This document shows, piece after piece, positions 4,746 to 5,553 of a DNA stretch of 5,553 nucleotides. The position numbers and the translations under genes were made by a program. The DNA is from Acidobacteriota bacterium (lineage in GTDB: Bacteria > Acidobacteriota > Terriglobia > UBA7540), in the NCBI GenBank assembly GCA_021789565.1, contig JAJYJL010000658.1:1-5553 (forward strand), in the 5' to 3' direction. The first letter of the stretch is position 1. The number at the start of each line of letters is the position of its first letter. The notes under the pieces are model-generated. The model had not been told where the DNA came from. It did no database searches and saw nothing but the letters and a program-made list of their open reading frames with translations.

Positions 4746-5553
4746 ATGATGATCACTCGAGCTTCTTCGATACTTTTTGGAATGGTATTGGTTTCTCCGT
4801 TACTTATTCTTGCGGCTGCCGGCCGGCCAGCATCACGTTCCTCCGCCCGCGGCTTGCTGGTAGTAGACAATAAGGGCAACAGCACGCTGGGAATTGTAGA
4901 TCCAGTAGCGGGCAAGGAAATCGCTAGCGTCACAGAAACCGGATTCACCGGTCACGAGGTAGCTGTATCGCCAGACGGCAAAACCGCATACGTCCCGATC
5001 TACGGAAATTCCGGTGTGGGCCAGCCGGGGACCGACGGCCAGACCATTGACGTGGTCAATCTCGCCAGCCGCAAGGTGGTTTCCACCATCCATCTGGACC
5101 GCCCGCTGCGGCCGCATTGCGCCCGCTTTTCTCCCACCGACGGGCTCCTTTACATTTCTACCGAACTTGCGGACACCGTCACCATCATCGATCCCAAAAC
5201 CAACAAGGTTGTAGGCTCCATTCCCACCGGACAGCGCGAATCGCACATGCTGGCTTTCTCGCATGATGGCCGCCGCATTTACACCGCAAATGTCGGCGCG
5301 GGCACAGTATCGGTGCTCGATGTTGCCTCCCGAAAGACCCTTGCAGTTATCCCTATCTGCAAGGAGACCCAGCGCATCGCTGTTTCCGTAGACGATCGCT
5401 ATGCCTTTACGTCTGACCAGCACAGTCCTCGCCTGGCGGTGATCGACACGGCTGCCAACAAGGTTGCTCGCTGGGTGGAACTGCCCGGCATCGGGTATGG
5501 GACCGCAACCACGCCTGACGGTCGCTACCTGCTGGTAGCCGTGATTAACAAGA
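4746..5553 (+). CDS. Secreted YncE-like (YVTN) beta-propeller protein, 3' end outside window
   Basis: The frame is open for 269 residues and runs off the right edge. An in-frame TAA at 4710-4712 restricts the start to ATG 4746 or the adjacent ATG 4749; AGAGGAAG (4732-4739) lies ahead. Residues 1-25 form a Sec-type signal peptide: Arg5, a hydrophobic core at 9-22, then Ala-Ala-Ala at 23-25 as a probable cleavage region, so the product is periplasmic or secreted. The mature part shows about five propeller blades of 40-50 residues, each with a strand, D/G-rich turn and a closing pattern like TVTIIDPKTNKVVGSIPTG; examples begin near residues 37, 81, 134, 177 and 219, and a sixth is cut. The turn motif SPDGK (75-79) and variants recur. 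Such propellers bind proteins, ligands or metals; the substrate is not visible. No heme-binding CxxCH is present in this part. It is probably transcribed separately from DUF971, given the 170-base gap. Confidence 0.85.
   Translation, partial: MMITRASSILFGMVLVSPLLILAAAGRPASRSSARGLLVVDNKGNSTLGIVDPVAGKEIASVTETGFTGHEVAVSPDGKTAYVPIYGNSGVGQPGTDGQTIDVVNLASRKVVSTIHLDRPLRPHCARFSPTDGLLYISTELADTVTIIDPKTNKVVGSIPTGQRESHMLAFSHDGRRIYTANVGAGTVSVLDVASRKTLAVIPICKETQRIAVSVDDRYAFTSDQHSPRLAVIDTAANKVARWVELPGIGYGTATTPDGRYLLVAVINK

Noticed and set aside
4637..4873. Plus-strand frame of 78 codons overlapping the start of the beta-propeller gene
   Set aside because: It is out of frame with the propeller gene, lacks a ribosome binding site and recognisable motifs, and would conflict with the well-supported start at 4746.
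4833..5423. Open frame on the minus strand opposite the beta-propeller gene
   Set aside because: The plus-strand frame has a signal peptide, a ribosome binding site and recurring propeller blades. The antisense frame has no such support.

Overview
The window reads as chromosomal DNA from a moderately GC-rich bacterium, most likely a soil-type member of the Acidobacteriota. This lineage guess rests on gene style: a TPR protein with a PEGMTDDAF-type insert, a small Cys/His lipoprotein, a split Mrp plus DUF971 pair, and a secreted YVTN-type beta-propeller. There is no rRNA or marker phylogeny to confirm it. All supported genes are on the plus strand. I see no tRNA, rRNA, CRISPR array, insertion sequence or phage gene.

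Layout. Bases 1-46 are an edge with no assignable gene. Bases 47-790 encode a TPR-repeat protein whose N-terminal part is less GC-rich than the rest. Bases 791-1075 are intergenic, with a possible promoter (TTGACA at 1008). Bases 1076-1498 encode a small lipoprotein with conserved-looking Cys and His residues. Bases 1499-1687 hold a strong 12-bp hairpin (1564-1600) and a perfect TATAAT (1651). Bases 1688-3076 encode a PLP-dependent cystathionine beta-synthase with a C-terminal CBS-domain pair; its stop codon lies in the loop of a hairpin. A well-formed promoter (3094-3122) follows. Next come an Mrp/ApbC-type Fe-S carrier ATPase (3162-4223) and, 10 nt later, a small DUF971 protein (4234-4575) starting at GTG. 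A perfect inverted repeat (4582-4599) closes that unit. From 4746 to the window end runs the 5' part of a secreted YncE-like beta-propeller protein.

How the genes fit together. The cbs gene handles sulfur amino acids, and mrp plus the DUF971 gene belong to Fe-S cluster handling, so the centre of the window has a sulfur/Fe-S theme. Mrp and DUF971 are separate but apparently translationally coupled, and together they reproduce the domain order of plant HCF101. The TPR protein, lipoprotein and beta-propeller look like independent envelope or periplasmic functions.

Nothing here is a clearly new multi-gene system. The best leads are the DUF971 protein with two symmetric DGH/CPCxxC halves, the uncharacterised Cys/His lipoprotein, and the hairpins lacking T-tracts at transcription-unit ends. 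All residue numbers, spacings and base counts were made by hand.
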